Shown here piece by piece: positions 46,390 to 57,616 of a DNA stretch of 64,000 nucleotides (the first letter of the stretch is position 1; the number at the start of each line of letters is the position of its first letter). Source of the stretch: Hyparrhenia diplandra (taxonomy: Eukaryota; Streptophyta; Magnoliopsida; Poales; Poaceae). Both the position numbers and the translations under genes were made by a program. The notes beneath the pieces were generated by a model. That model did no database searches. It saw nothing but the letters and a program-made list of their open reading frames with translations, and was not told the DNA's origin. The stretch covers positions 205,665 through 269,664 of the forward strand of contig JADLZK010010452.1 in NCBI GenBank assembly GCA_015847255.1, given 5' to 3'.

Positions 46390-47280
46390 CTTTCACCGCA
46401 CATGACCAGGGCACCTCAATCCACGACCATGGTAATTCAGCTTTGCATGTTTAGGCAGCTCGCAGCTCCATCGCCATGGTGACTGGTGGCCGCACGGCGG
46501 ACCAGTGCAAGAAGCGGAGCAGCTCAGGTCTATCCGAGATGGCCGGATATGCAACAACTTCTGTGGCTCCAATTCACGGTGCGTCAGAGATAAATCCCTG
46601 CTTTTTTTTTTTCTTCCAAGAGATTTACTGAATTCAGTGGTGCACCGTCCATTCTTCCTCAGCGCGCGTTCGTGTGTTCCAGAGGCAAGCCAGCAGAGGC
46701 ATCCATCCATCTAGGCAGGCGGCAGCAGAGACTCGCCCTATGGTGGTGGATCTCGCTGGGACGGCACCCATAAACGGTCACGATGCCCGCGCGGATAGCA
46801 CACGTACCCTCGGCAGCGGCGGCCTCCGCGTCTCCATGCCCCTCCCTGTTGCAGACGGCAGCGTGCTCGCCCTCCCGGCTCATGTGCCAGCGGAAGCTAT
46901 CAAGCACGGCAGCACCGCTCCTTCCCTCGACGCCCCTCTGTATCTGTGCACACCACTGGCGAGGTCGGCTCCAAGGTCGATCACGCAACGCGGCCCTTGG
47001 CGGCGGCTGTGCGGCCTGATGGAGCTTCTTGTGGAGGGTAGCCCCTGCGGCGGCCCGTCTTGCCCGGCTCGACGGCAATCCCCGACGGCGGCGCAGCCGG
47101 TCTCGCCCGGAGGAGCCAATGGCATCGTCGCTGCAACCGGTGGCCCTGTCCTTGCTAACCGCCCCGACGCTGTGGCCGCTGATCTCTCGCCATTCTTCTG
47201 CGACGCTGCTTCGGCAATCCGCCATGACGAGGAGGAACGTGGCGACGCCTTTGCGCGAGGTCATCGGTCGACGGTCGTAA
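46390..47280 (+). other. GC-rich gene-like block in element A
   Basis: Open on both strands (203 codons plus strand 46,674-47,285, 201 codons minus). The plus reading MVVDLAGTAPI...PLPVADGSVLALP faintly recalls aspartic-protease-like (TAXI) proteins, but the match is too weak to call. Probably captured host DNA. Confidence 0.3.
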
Positions 47281-48745
47281 TGTAGAATTCTTGTAATTTT
47301 TTGGTGAGAAGTTTTGTAATTCTAGTAAATATTATAAAAATTATTGTAAACAGAATTCTCGTAACACGTGATGTAACTTTGCTGATGTTACGGTACTTTC
47401 AGTCATTCTCGTTTTTTTTTTTTTTTGTCGTACCATATTAAAAAATTCTCGTAAATACATATCTTTGTATCTCTAAAGCAAGTTCTCGTAAATACATATT
47501 CTTGTACTGAATGCAAGTTCTCGTAAATATTACGTTTGTATTATTCTTATATGGAAAGCATTCTCGTAACAAGGAAAGCATTCTCGTAATTCTTGTATTA
47601 TATAGGAAAACCATTCTCGTAAAAGCAACGTCAAATCTAGCAACAAACAAAATACTATTCAAAGGAGTAAATACTATTCAAAGGAGTAATTACGACATGC
47701 ATGGATATCTGCTTTAATTACGCCCTGTGCATGCACGGCGTCAATCACGCCCTAGGCAAGCCGGCCCGGCCAGGTGCGCCGGGTGGTATTCTCAGCCAAG
47801 CCATCCGGCGCACCAGCCAGGAACAGGCGCACTGGCCTGAGCCGCGTTGCCGATTAATGTGATTCCTTCATCCGCGCTGCAGTAAATGGTGAAAAAATAA
47901 ATGTGCTACATGCAGTTGACCAACGCTGCATCATGCATGCATGGTAATTATTATGCACTATTTAATTATTAGCCATACGATTTAGCTGCGTACCATATGG
48001 TTTTCGTAATTTTGTGTTCCTAATATGGTAACAGGAGGCGCACATGCACGTGCTAGTATGGTAATTAGGATGTCGATTTACTACTTCATCTCCTTGATTT
48101 GCTCACGATAATTAGCACATGCTCTGGTTACTATAATTAGCACATGTCCCATTTACGAGAATTTTAAACTGTAATACCGTAAATATTTACAACAATTTTG
48201 TACTATAAAAATTCTTAGAGAATACTCCCTCCGTTCCAAATTGTAGTTCACTTTGGCTTTTCTAGATACATTGATTTTTGCTATGCACCTAGTTATACAC
48301 TATGTCTAGATATATAGTAAATCAAATGAATCTAGAAAAGCCCAAAGTGAACTACAATTTGGAACGGAGGGATGAGAACGCACTAAGAAAATTTTTAGAG
48401 ATTTTGCATTGACAAATATTCATGAGAATCCGTATTAGAAAGTATATATTTAGGATAATTTGCACCTACGAGAATTTGAACTAAAAATATTTATGAGAAT
48501 ATACAATAATAAATGTTTACAGGATTACGCATTAGCATTATCTACGATAATGTACATCAAGAAGTATTTACGAGATTTTTTTTTGGAGATTCAGATAAGT
48601 ATTTACGAGATTTGCACTAATAATTTTTACAAGAATCTGCAATGGTATACTAGAATCCTTGCCATTGGGCATCATTATTTACTAGAATCTAGGACTTTTT
48701 TCATTTGTGGTTACCATAATCTATTCACTAGAATTTTCCTTCGTT
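47281..48745. repeat. AT-rich core with inverted arrays of TTCTCGTAA motifs
   Basis: At least eight copies of TTCTCGTAA(ATA) or near forms lie in direct orientation at 47,354-47,622. The reverse motif (TTTACGAGA, TACGAGAAT, and variants TTTATGAGAAT, TTTACAAGAAT, TTTACTAGAAT) recurs about ten times at 48,150-48,735. The opposed arrays look like subterminal transposase-binding sites of a separate element of about 1.46 kb set into the GC-rich block. Confidence 0.65.
48225..48371. mobile_element. Stowaway-like MITE
   Basis: CTCCCTCCGTTCCAAATTGTAGTTCACTTT at the left is matched by its inverse at the right (AAAGTGAACTACAATTTGGAACGGAGGGA). TA precedes the left end; the right TA is not preserved. 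Length about 147 bp, no coding. Confidence 0.85.
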
Positions 48746-49480
48746 ACTTTCCCGGATAGACAGAGTACACGGGCGGACTCGTCGCCGTTGGGGACGTGGA
48801 TGGCCTCCCTCGCGCTGGCGGACACCCAGGCAGCCATGAACCGCCACACAGCCTGGCAATCGCCGACGGCATAGTGCACAGAGAGCACGAGGAGGACGAT
48901 GCTGGAATCCGCCTGTCCTGCATGGATAGCACGTACGGGCGCCAGGAGCACTTGGTGGGGAGTCCGGCACCAGCGCGAGAAACGCCTGGATGTCGTGTGC
49001 ATCAGCGCCGGCGAGCCGACGGAAGTCCATGGTGCATATCCCGGCGTCGTCGGTCTCGACGAAGGCCACGCCGGTGTCGTCGGTGCAGTCCACGGCCACG
49101 GGTGCGTGACAGCGCGATGGAGCTCTTGAGGTGCGCCACCGCCGGCGTGAAGCCGTGAACTCGCGCCATCGATGTCCCCCGCTGCAGGCGGCTCGTACAG
49201 GAACACCCGCTGGGATCGGCGGCACCACGAAACAGGGCGCGTCGAGGAAGGGTCGCCTGACAACGATGAGGTCGACGAGTGGCGGCTGCGCTCTCTGCTG
49301 ATGCGTCGCTCCGCCACTGGCGTGTACCCGGTCACGTCACCGACGGGCCAGGGTCGCCATCGGTCGCATCGCGGGGTGGCGCGCAGGGCAGCCGCCGATC
49401 GCCGGAGAACCGGACCACGGCCATCCTGCCGTTGCCGACGACGCACTCTCGTACAACGCCCGTACGCTCACTCCATCAGA
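48740..49480 (-). pseudogene. BAHD acyltransferase N-terminal fragment
   Basis: BAHD enzymes transfer acyl groups from CoA to plant metabolites. Minus-strand readings in different frames give VFLYEPPAAGDIDGA, VAVDCTDDTGVAFVETDD, CTMDFRRLAGADAHDIQAFL and HYAVGDCQAVWRFMAAWV. The last is the HXXXD catalytic motif with Cys in place of the following Gly. At least two or three frame changes are needed (about 49,190-49,260 and 48,900-48,960), and the C-terminal half with the DFGWG motif is missing: homology stops at the AT-rich core near 48,740. Likely captured by element A. Confidence 0.72.
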
Positions 49481-49798
49481 CATCAGACGGGATCAGCCAG
49501 GCCGAGGACGAAGCAAATAGCATGGCACGGCGGTGTGGTTTTGTGGTCAGCAAGATAAAGAACGGCGCTTAGCGATGTTTTGGCCGGTGATTTAGCTAGA
49601 GGAAATGGGGCAGCGCTGGCAGCTGGGTTGGAAGGCCAGTTATTGCCAGCTAATAATTGACCGACGCATGCAATTGTGTTTGGCTGGGTGTTGAGGGGCC
49701 GAACGCGGCATGCAACGCAAACAGGTGCGCATCTGGTGCGCCGAGTGGCCTGGCTACAAAATCAGTCATTCTGTAGCTAGCTATGGACTAATAGTTCT

Positions 49799-49823
49799 AA
49801 ATATATATATATATATATATATA
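49799..49823. repeat. (TA)n microsatellite 2
   Basis: About 12 units, shared boundary of elements A and B. Confidence 0.95.
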
Positions 49824-51962
49824 ACTGCTATTTAGGAAGCTGTGCTCTTAATAATATTTAGAGCAATGGCGGCGCGCCGCCCACCTCCGGCGACTACCCC
49901 ACACCCGTAATCAATCCTCCGTAAGAGTAATCATTACTTCTAGCGTTGTCTGTGCGGTGTGACTATCCCAGACCCGTAAACTTACCCAGCCGCAAAAGTA
50001 ATACTTACTACGACACACCCGATCGACGGTGTAATCATGGATGTGCACCGGTTTCCACAATAAAAAAATGATCCTACGAGTAATCGTAAGTATTACTACC
50101 GGGAGGAGCCTCTGTGTTTTATATGCCTTCATCCGCACTCCGCAACAGCAAATGCTACTACAAATTGCTACTACAAATTGCCATAAGTATTACTACCGGT
50201 TGGATCAACAGTCGCACCAAACCCGCACCCAAATTTAGCGTGCATTAATTCTCTTCTCTCTTATATCATTAATTCTCTTCTCTCTTATATATTCTTCGAG
50301 CGGTACGTCATTCATCGGCTTCAACGCCGCCGTGGCTTTTGCCTGCGCTCCAACGTCGATCCGTGCATCCGTGCAGCGGTGTACATGGTCAGCACGGCTC
50401 GCCCCCCACCGGCCGCGACCATCCTCGCCCAACATCTCCAGTCTCCGGTTGTTGTGGCATCCACTGGCGAGCCGGTGAGTAGCTCTGCCTTCTTCTCACC
50501 GACATCTCCAGTCTCCGGTTGTTGCGGCATTGGCGGCGGCTTCGCCGGCATATATCAGCCTGGTGGTCCTGGAAATGGTGGAGGCCGGCGACGCGAGGAC
50601 GCCCTCGATGTCCAGCAGGCCCGGCCGCTTGCTAGCGTGCATACATGCAAGCATGCCAGAGCCGCTGGCCTGGACTCCACATGACGTACGCACGGGACCA
50701 CGCCTCACCGGCGGCTGCGTCTCCGAGCACGCATCCGCACGAGCTCGTCTTGTTTCCGGCCGCGCCTGTGTATATGTTGATTTGTATTCTTAAGACATGA
50801 TTTTGTATGCTGGGATCCATGACGGCATCCTGGCTAGCTGCAGGGTATCACGGACCACGCGAACCCCTCCCGGCTACGGCGCACATGCCTGGACGGCTCC
50901 TCGGGCGGCTGGCGGTGCGACGAAGTAGTCATTAGCATGCATCGATGATTTTGCGGAGCCATTTTTGTTTGATTTTTTTTCCCAGAGGTCCTGTACCATG
51001 TGTATATGTGATTATATGAAAATAATTTTGTTCAATTTTGCTTGTTTCTCGGATTAAAACATCATATTTGAGTGTGGCTATAAGCTCTTCGATCTCAACG
51101 CGATTCAGAATACTATACCAAGATACTAAGGAAGTAAAAAATACTACCAAAAAATAACTACAATGTTAAACTGTGGAGTTTGGGATCCGTGTATTTAACT
51201 GTTTGGATGAACTATGTACGGTTGCAAAGGAGAAAAGACTGTTTGGATGAACAATATAGAGAATCTTACTTCGATCATTTGGATGAACAATACGAAGAAT
51301 ATTACTACTAGAATCTTACTACTAACCAAGGAGAAAGTTTGAAAAAAAAAAATCTTCTTACTATATTACTACTTGAGTTTGCCTATGACTACGGAATTGA
51401 GACATGCATGCAGGGTCACCATGCTGCTAGTAATACATTATTTCAAAAAAATTACTACATCAAATTAGAAAGAATTACAGTTGCGGGAACATGAAAGTTG
51501 TTGGTACATGTAAGTAAAAATTACTACCAAGATACAAAAAGTAAAGAATACTATAAAAATAAGTACACGTTCTGCACACCCACGTGCAAGAACCACAGTT
51601 CAAATGGTTCAATGAAAAAAAATTCATTAACTTCCCTTAATTATAGGCATTTATGTGTTTGTGAGAGAGTAGTAATACTTACGGTTGTGGAATGAAGTTT
51701 TACTCTCGTGGGAAGACTGATGCATGAAGTCGGTAGTAATACTACGGTTGTGAGATAAAAATTACTCGCGGGATGGCTTGGTAGTAATACTTACTGCTGC
51801 GGGATGAAAATTTACTCTCGCGGGAAGGCTCGTGCATGACGTTGATAGTAATACTTACGGTTGCGGTGAAAATTTACTATTACGGGGAAAGTTCGCCGGA
51901 GCTGGTGGTTGTTCGCCGGTGCTCTATATAGTATATAGCCTACAGGTACCAAATAAAGCAGT

Positions 51963-51963
<1 letters not shown>
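49824..51963. mobile_element. Element B: second (TA)n-bounded element
   Basis: Left end ACTGCTATTTAGG.AGCTGTG...TATTTAGAGCAATGGCGGCG and inverted right end ACTGCTTTATTTGGTACCTGTAGG...TATATAGAGCACCGGCG form diverged terminal inverted repeats of about 50 bp directly inside (TA)n tracts. Motif GTAAGTATTACTACCGG occurs near the left end (about 50,085 and 50,183). Its inverse (GGTAGTAATACTTACGG) occurs as a unit of about 50-65 bp repeated four times at 51,668-51,870. GC-rich interior at 50,300-50,930 without a recognisable protein. No transposase. Same architecture as element A. Confidence 0.6.
51668..51880. repeat. Subterminal tandem repeats of element B
   Basis: Units starting at 51,668, 51,731, 51,780 and 51,846 share TAGTAATACTTACGGTTG(C/T)GG, TTTACTCTCGCGGGAAG and CGTGCATGA(C/A)GT. 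Confidence 0.85.

Positions 51964-51964
<1 letters not shown>

Positions 51965-51996
<32 letters not shown>
51965..51996. repeat. (TA)n microsatellite 3
   Basis: About 16 units directly outside the right end of element B. Confidence 0.95.
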
Positions 51997-51997
<1 letters not shown>

Positions 51998-52596
51998 CGC
52001 CGGTTTATTTAGAATAATAAAGGTAAAGTATAGGAATTTTGCATGATTACAATCCTACTATAGGGAACTTTATAATTGGACCCTGGATTACTATGGGGCA
52101 GTGCTACGGAACCAACAATCACTAACAGAACCTGTACATCATCGCTGGTTCTCTTATTTATGCGATAGTGATATTACGAGGATCACTGACTGATTTTCCC
52201 ATTTATTAAAATTCTTTATATTGCTTTTTAAATGGAGGTTAATGATTTTCTTTGTCATGGTATATATATGGCACTAATTTAATTTACTAGCATTATGTTA
52301 AAGCACCATTTGCTAACTGCTAAATTTTTAATGTGGGCCACTACTTTTGGTGGGACTGAAATGGGCCCCAGGTCATCAGGTAGCTGGCAAATCATTGTGC
52401 TCAAAAATGTTTTAGAGTGGCCCAGCTGCATCTCTTCACTAGCTTTGACTAATTGGAGTGACCGTCACTACTGCAATCCGATTCTAGTAAGCACAAGATT
52501 TTCCGCATTGAGTCACAAGACGAAAACCAAGAGTGTTTTCAGAATTGATATTTGTATTTCTCTCCTCTGCGCACCTGATTTCTTTTCATATGTCAA

Positions 52597-52597
<1 letters not shown>
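51997..52597. other. Intergenic, no gene seen
   Basis: AT-rich; the 120-codon ORF at 52,295-52,657 ends in a poly-isoleucine reading of the microsatellite and is not credible. Confidence 0.5.
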
Positions 52598-52654
<57 letters not shown>

Positions 52655-52685
52655 TAATAATAACAATAAAAAAATAATAATAATA
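52598..52685. repeat. (AAT)n microsatellite
   Basis: About 25 AAT/ATA triplets with a few interruptions near the right end. Confidence 0.95.
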
Positions 52686-53578
52686 CATTTGAGCAATTTA
52701 TTATCTAATATTGTCTAAATAATTTTTTCAAGTGGCTCTCCAAATGATGATTAGTATGTTTTACCAAAACAAAATTGCATGTGATAATCTAAAGAGCAGA
52801 AAGTGGAAACAGCATGCAGTTGACATTTAACAATGTGTATATGCAAAGGAATATACTAGTCGATGTATTATGGTGTCGGATGTGGTTGAATTAATCCTGG
52901 CGCGAACCGATTGGATCCAAATGGCGCTCACCACATCCGACGAACCTACACCCAACATTTGTTCCGCAACAAATTAAGGGACGCTTTATTTCGTTGACAT
53001 GTATATATATGTTGTTTTCAAGCGCCGATAAAGTGTGAAAAAGAGAAGCTTTGACAAGTAGTTGACATAATGAAAAAGTCACTCGACCTTTGTAGCTCCA
53101 TTGTGCATGAAAAAGCAGCATGCAGTTGCAATCAGAGACCACTTTACGTAATACTCGAGTACAATGGATAATGTAGGAGTACACTATATCTCACTCACAA
53201 GCTTAGCTGCTATGTAGCTCGATTTGGCCTTAGATTGCAGTAACTCCTCCTGATCGTTTCACTTTCATATGCACATTATCAACATCATCGATCGATCTCC
53301 AACGCGTGCACCACTGAAAATAAATAAAATAGAATTTCTCCCTAAGAATATATATATAGTACATCTCGTGCGTAGAGGCCTCGATACGCGTGCACCATCA
53401 GAATTGAATGTGTTGTAAGTAAGAACACGTACACGAGCTAGCACTAACGATGGTTGATGTAGAAGCTTTTTCTGTCGGCAAATTAGCGCAAAGTGTCGAT
53501 GAGAGCTTATTACCAAATCAAAAAAATGGAAGGTGGTGCACACAGTCGACCACAGTTGAGCGCTAGGCAAAAATATCC
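52686..53578. other. Intergenic, no gene seen
   Basis: AT-rich with no supported ORF. Confidence 0.5.
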
Positions 53579-53960
53579 TCTTTTTTTTCAATCACGCAAA
53601 AGCTTTGCGCGTTTTTGTATTAAGAAGATAAGAGTCGATCAACAATAAATGGGGTGACATACTGATAAGAACACGACGCCCACACCCGCCTACAGCTTAG
53701 GCGACTACTCACAAGACAAACTTCCTGGGTCTTAGCCCCCGCCAGCACCCACTTTGCGCAAGGCACTCGAATGACTTGGAACACCGAATCAATCGTCGCA
53801 TTGGCCCTCGGAAAGGCCTTGCATTGCGCTCCTTGCATAATTCCCATGCAATGAGTGCAAACAGCGAAGTCGGCACCTTTCTTTTTGTTTCCAGCCTATA
53901 GTCCTCGCCAGATGGTCCACCAATCAAGAATAGCGCCGGCTGGCTGTACGGTTTGCACTC
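53579..53960 (-). mobile_element. LINE 3' end
   Basis: Minus-strand readings SLFALIAWELCKERNARPFRG and, in another frame, CAKWVLAGAK match the zf-RVT C-terminus of grass LINEs (W.LWKERNAR.F...W..AGA). The element continues to GCAAAGCTTTTGCGTGATTG followed by A8, the usual tail. 5'-truncated. Confidence 0.75.
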
Positions 53961-54164
53961 TCAACGCATGCGCCGCCTTTGAACCAATAGGCCAAAATAT
54001 CACAAAGAAGACGTGCCAAAATACCACAGTTGTTCATAGCCAAATGTGTCTCTCAAGAGTAGAGAAGGGCCGGCCTTGTTGAAAAGCAGCGTCTATATAT
54101 GATACGCTCGTTCAATTTTGAAGAAACTACATATCTCAGGTAGAATAGAATCAAAGGAGTATAT

Positions 54165-54290
54165 ATATGCTGGTTTATTGTTCATAGCAAAAACTATACA
54201 TCTAGATATATAGCATATATCTAGGTTCATAGCAAAATCTATGTGCTTAGAAAAGCTAGGATGATTTTGAATGGAGGGAATACACTTTAC
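54165..54290. mobile_element. Degenerate Stowaway-like MITE remnant
   Basis: Contains TTCATAGCAAAA, ATCTAGATATATAGCATA, GCTTAGAAAAGC and ends GAATGGAGGGAATAC; resembles the 48,225 MITE only in parts. Confidence 0.4.
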
Positions 54291-54299
54291 AATTAGTGG

Positions 54300-55658
54300 C
54301 ACCAAAAATACTTAGTGCGGGTCATAGCTAGGGAAGGTGTCACCTGTTATTCGTAAAGATGATTAAATTGTGTGTCAGCTTCCAATTACGGAATATCATG
54401 TCATGTGCTGATCATGATGTGCATTGCTTTTATTGGCATGGTAGTAGTGGTGGGTTTATACTATAATCAATTTTCTAATCCCAGACCTGAAATCAATCAT
54501 GGGTTAATCAGTAGTTGCTTAATAAACTGCTAATGGCCTCTCTCTGCGCCATGCGCGCAGACCGCCCGTTAGCCGGTAACCAATTGTGATTAAAGTGTTT
54601 AGTCAGTGACTGATTAGCTAGTGATCGATGAGCATGTGGATTTAGTACCATAATCATACCAAACACAGAAAGCTATAGCATACATCCAAATTTTGCTCGG
54701 TAGTTTAGTTGGTCTGATCGATTCCATTTGGTTGGAATAAACCACGAACTGTCAGCAGCCGCCTCGAGCAGATCGATCGATCAGTTTGGCTCTCCCTGAA
54801 CTCCAAAGCTTATTATGGTGTGGAACCGACAACTTGTCCTCTTCTGTTCGTTAGTGATATAGAGTACTATATGATAATGCTCTGTCGTCTCTCTTTTCCC
54901 TTTTTTTTTTTTCTTTTGTTTTTGACAAGGAATGCTGTATGTCCCTTGGTGAGACGAAGGTAGTGTGGTAGGGCTATGTTTCAATTTTCAAACAAAAACA
55001 CAGGAGACTTATTTATATTTGAATTCTTGGCAGCGCAAATTAAGCACACTGAGCTGCTTTTCCTTTCGACTTTCCTGCAAAAACAAGTCAAAGGGATTGT
55101 TTTGAAACCAAAATCTTGTGGCACGGTGCTACTAGCCTACAAGTCCGTACTGCGTGTGTACATACACTAGCATACGTACGTACCTTAGGAATGAATCGTG
55201 CATGCTTTCCATGCATTATTTCAGGCCGGCCGCGCCGAACGGCTGGTCCTGTCAGTCTATGACTGTATGTGAACCAGACATGACGCACACGCATGATGTA
55301 TAGATGCATGCATCCGTGCAGCTTTGCTTTTTGCCGCGTGAACGCGTTTGTACGTGCCAAGGCCGGGCCGGGACCGTGGGCGGCCGCGGCGCCCGGCCGT
55401 TCGGCCGGCCAACCGACGGACCGCCGTCCGGCCGGACGCCGGCACGCACGTGCCGCCACATGCATGCTTGCATACGAATGACCCCCTGCACTGCAAGTTT
55501 TGCGTAGTAGCAGTAGTAGTAGTGTAGTGCAGGTCCTTTCTTCCTCCTGTGATGATGTTCTACTCTCATGCATGCAAGTTTTGCAAGATGACGACTCCAT
55601 CTTCAGTTTGCTGGAGCACTTGATCTCACATGATCAATGACATGAACTAGATCTTGTA
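54300..55658. other. Intergenic, GC-rich palindromic patch
   Basis: No gene supported. 55,370-55,450 is a run of GGCCGG/CCGGCC palindromes. The 170-codon minus ORF over 55,088-55,600 is Arg/His-rich and matches nothing I know. Confidence 0.45.
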
Positions 55659-55806
55659 CTCCCTCAGTTCAAATTATAGTTCACTTTTGGCTTTTCTAGA
55701 TACATTGATTTTCTTTATGCATCTAGTTATACACTATGCCTGGGGATACACGTAAGAAACAAATGGATCAGAAGTTCAAAAGTGAACGATTTGGAACGGG
55801 CGAAAG
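55659..55806. mobile_element. Stowaway-like MITE, second diverged copy
   Basis: CTCCCTCAGTTCAAATTATAGTTCACTTTTGGCTTTTCTAGATACATTGATTTT parallels the 48,225 copy, and the right arm AAAAGTGAACGATTTGGAACGGG is preserved. Confidence 0.8.
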
Positions 55807-57616
55807 TATTATTCTAGCCCGGAACCAGAAGGTTTAAATTTTAATATATAATAGCTATAGATAGATACATATAGATGCTGCTCTATACGTGTACTATTCC
55901 GAGTTAATCATCAGCTCTTTTGATTAATTCATTAATTCTTGCATTGCATTAGCATACTGCTTAATGAAGGTTGGTCATATGCATGCATATATGATCATGT
56001 GGTCGTTGCAGGAGGTATATAGCTACCTGACAATGGCGTCTGGTCCACTGGTCCTCACAATCATCACTCTCTCTCGCACAAGCACATTGGCATCTGGTCC
56101 TACAGAAATCGATGCTTTTGGAACCTTCCGATCACCTGTACGTACGTGCCATATCATCCTTGATCTGTGATCGCTCTGCATGCTACCGGGCCCGCGCACG
56201 CATGCTTGCATTTGCATGGGATCGCCACCAGAAAAAACTGCCAACTGCCGGTCCGGCACTACCTACCAGTTAGATATTTCCTCACCCGCTTTATTTGCTT
56301 TTTTTAAAATACGTACGTCGTGCCACTTGGATCCATGGATCTATCACTGATAGCACCAAGCATGTTTACATGGAAACTGTTGTTGCATGTGATGTTTACA
56401 TGCATGTGGTCATGATCGACATCTTGCATATGCATGCATATCAGCCGTCTAGATCATCAGAGAATGAATAGTCGTCGGAGTCGACGACGGCCATCCCATC
56501 CATCCAAGTGGAGATCACATCACAAGCTAGTAGTTGTTGTTATGTTACAGACAGGGATGGCGCGCAGGCAACAAGAAGGCTGCAGGAAATCAAAACCAAG
56601 CTGCATCATTGCATATATGCAGCGGCTGCTGAGGCTGCTAGTGCGTCTTGAATCTTTATTTGGTCACATGTAGTAGATGTAGACATGTAGTTATAGTCAA
56701 GTTGTACAAATAAATCTAGTTATTACCTAGAAGCTAGTACATCATAAACAATTAGCATCGACCTGCTGTTATTAGTGTTGTCAATATATCCTGGCGACTC
56801 GATCTTTTTTGTTGCAGTTGACATATATGAAGAAAGAAGCTATGGCTGTCATACATACATGCATGTGACAAGTAGTAGTGGTGATCAAGATATATAGTAC
56901 TTGTACTAAGTAGATGATGCTGAAGGAAGCTAGCTAGGAAGCTATGTACAATGATATACAATGACAAAAGCTGACTAGCCTGCTTGTCTGCTCATCGACC
57001 GATGACCAATGAGCAGCAGCAGCAGTACGTGGTTGACCGTATCACTGATAATTGGTCAGCGGCCGGCCGGGAAGAAATAATCAGACAGAACATGCATGGA
57101 CGACATCCATGTGTGGACAATGATAAGGTTGATCACAATCACAATGCAACGAAGTTGCAGGGCCGAGCAATGCAATGCAATGCAACTTCTGTACGTTTCG
57201 TTCTCGATCTGACATTTGCTAGTTCCTGCAAAAGTCTGATAACAAAACGTTGTGGCGTGGTTTAGTGGTAATTAATAACATGCTGCATGACAGTATAGTA
57301 GTCCACCGTACGTGTCCCAGCTAGGCACACAGATTAGGAGACTGCGGTAGGGCAGGATCGGCGACGACGGCATCGCGCGTTGCTAGTGGTTAGGGGAGGG
57401 CAGGGTCGGTCCAAGGGAAGGAGCTGAGGCAGGTGGTGCAACTTGAATTTTCCACAACCAGGTGGCCGCGGCCGGTGCAATCGGTGGCAGGGGGGGGGTG
57501 AGGATGACGCTGGCGAGGTCACACGCTACTCAAATGCTACTCAATCAAATGTTGAATATATTTTCATAAAATGTTTATTTGGAGATGCAAACATTAACTA
57601 TGACCCTATTTGTTTA
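55807..57616. other. Intergenic, CATGCATG-rich
   Basis: Repeated TGCATGCAT strings, no supported gene. The ORFs at 56,434 and 56,984 have no recognisable domain. Confidence 0.45.

Larger units (their letters stand above)
46200..49796. mobile_element. Element A: (TA)n-bounded inverted-repeat element
   Basis: Left end AACTATTACACTGTAGCTAGCTACA...TCTGTAGCCAG and, inverted, right end AACTATTAGTCCATAGCTAGCTACA...TTTGTAGCCAG form a terminal inverted repeat of at least 55 bp. A (TA)n tract lies immediately outside each end. The 3.6-kb interior has GC-rich gene-like blocks (46,390-47,280 and 48,740-49,550) around an AT-rich core with inverted arrays of short motifs. No transposase was seen. The ends and the (TA)n flanks recall microsatellite-targeting Micron elements of rice, but size and content differ; a Pack-type Mutator-like element is the alternative. 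Confidence 0.6.

Noticed and set aside
47354..47622. CRISPR-like regular repeats (TTCTCGTAA)
   Set aside because: Plant nuclear context, motif too short and spacing irregular; better explained as subterminal transposon repeats.
52295..52657. 120-codon plus ORF
   Set aside because: The last third is a poly-Ile reading of the (AAT)n repeat.
55088..55600. 170-codon minus ORF
   Set aside because: Crosses GGCCGG palindromes and a TAC/TAG repeat; composition is not protein-like.
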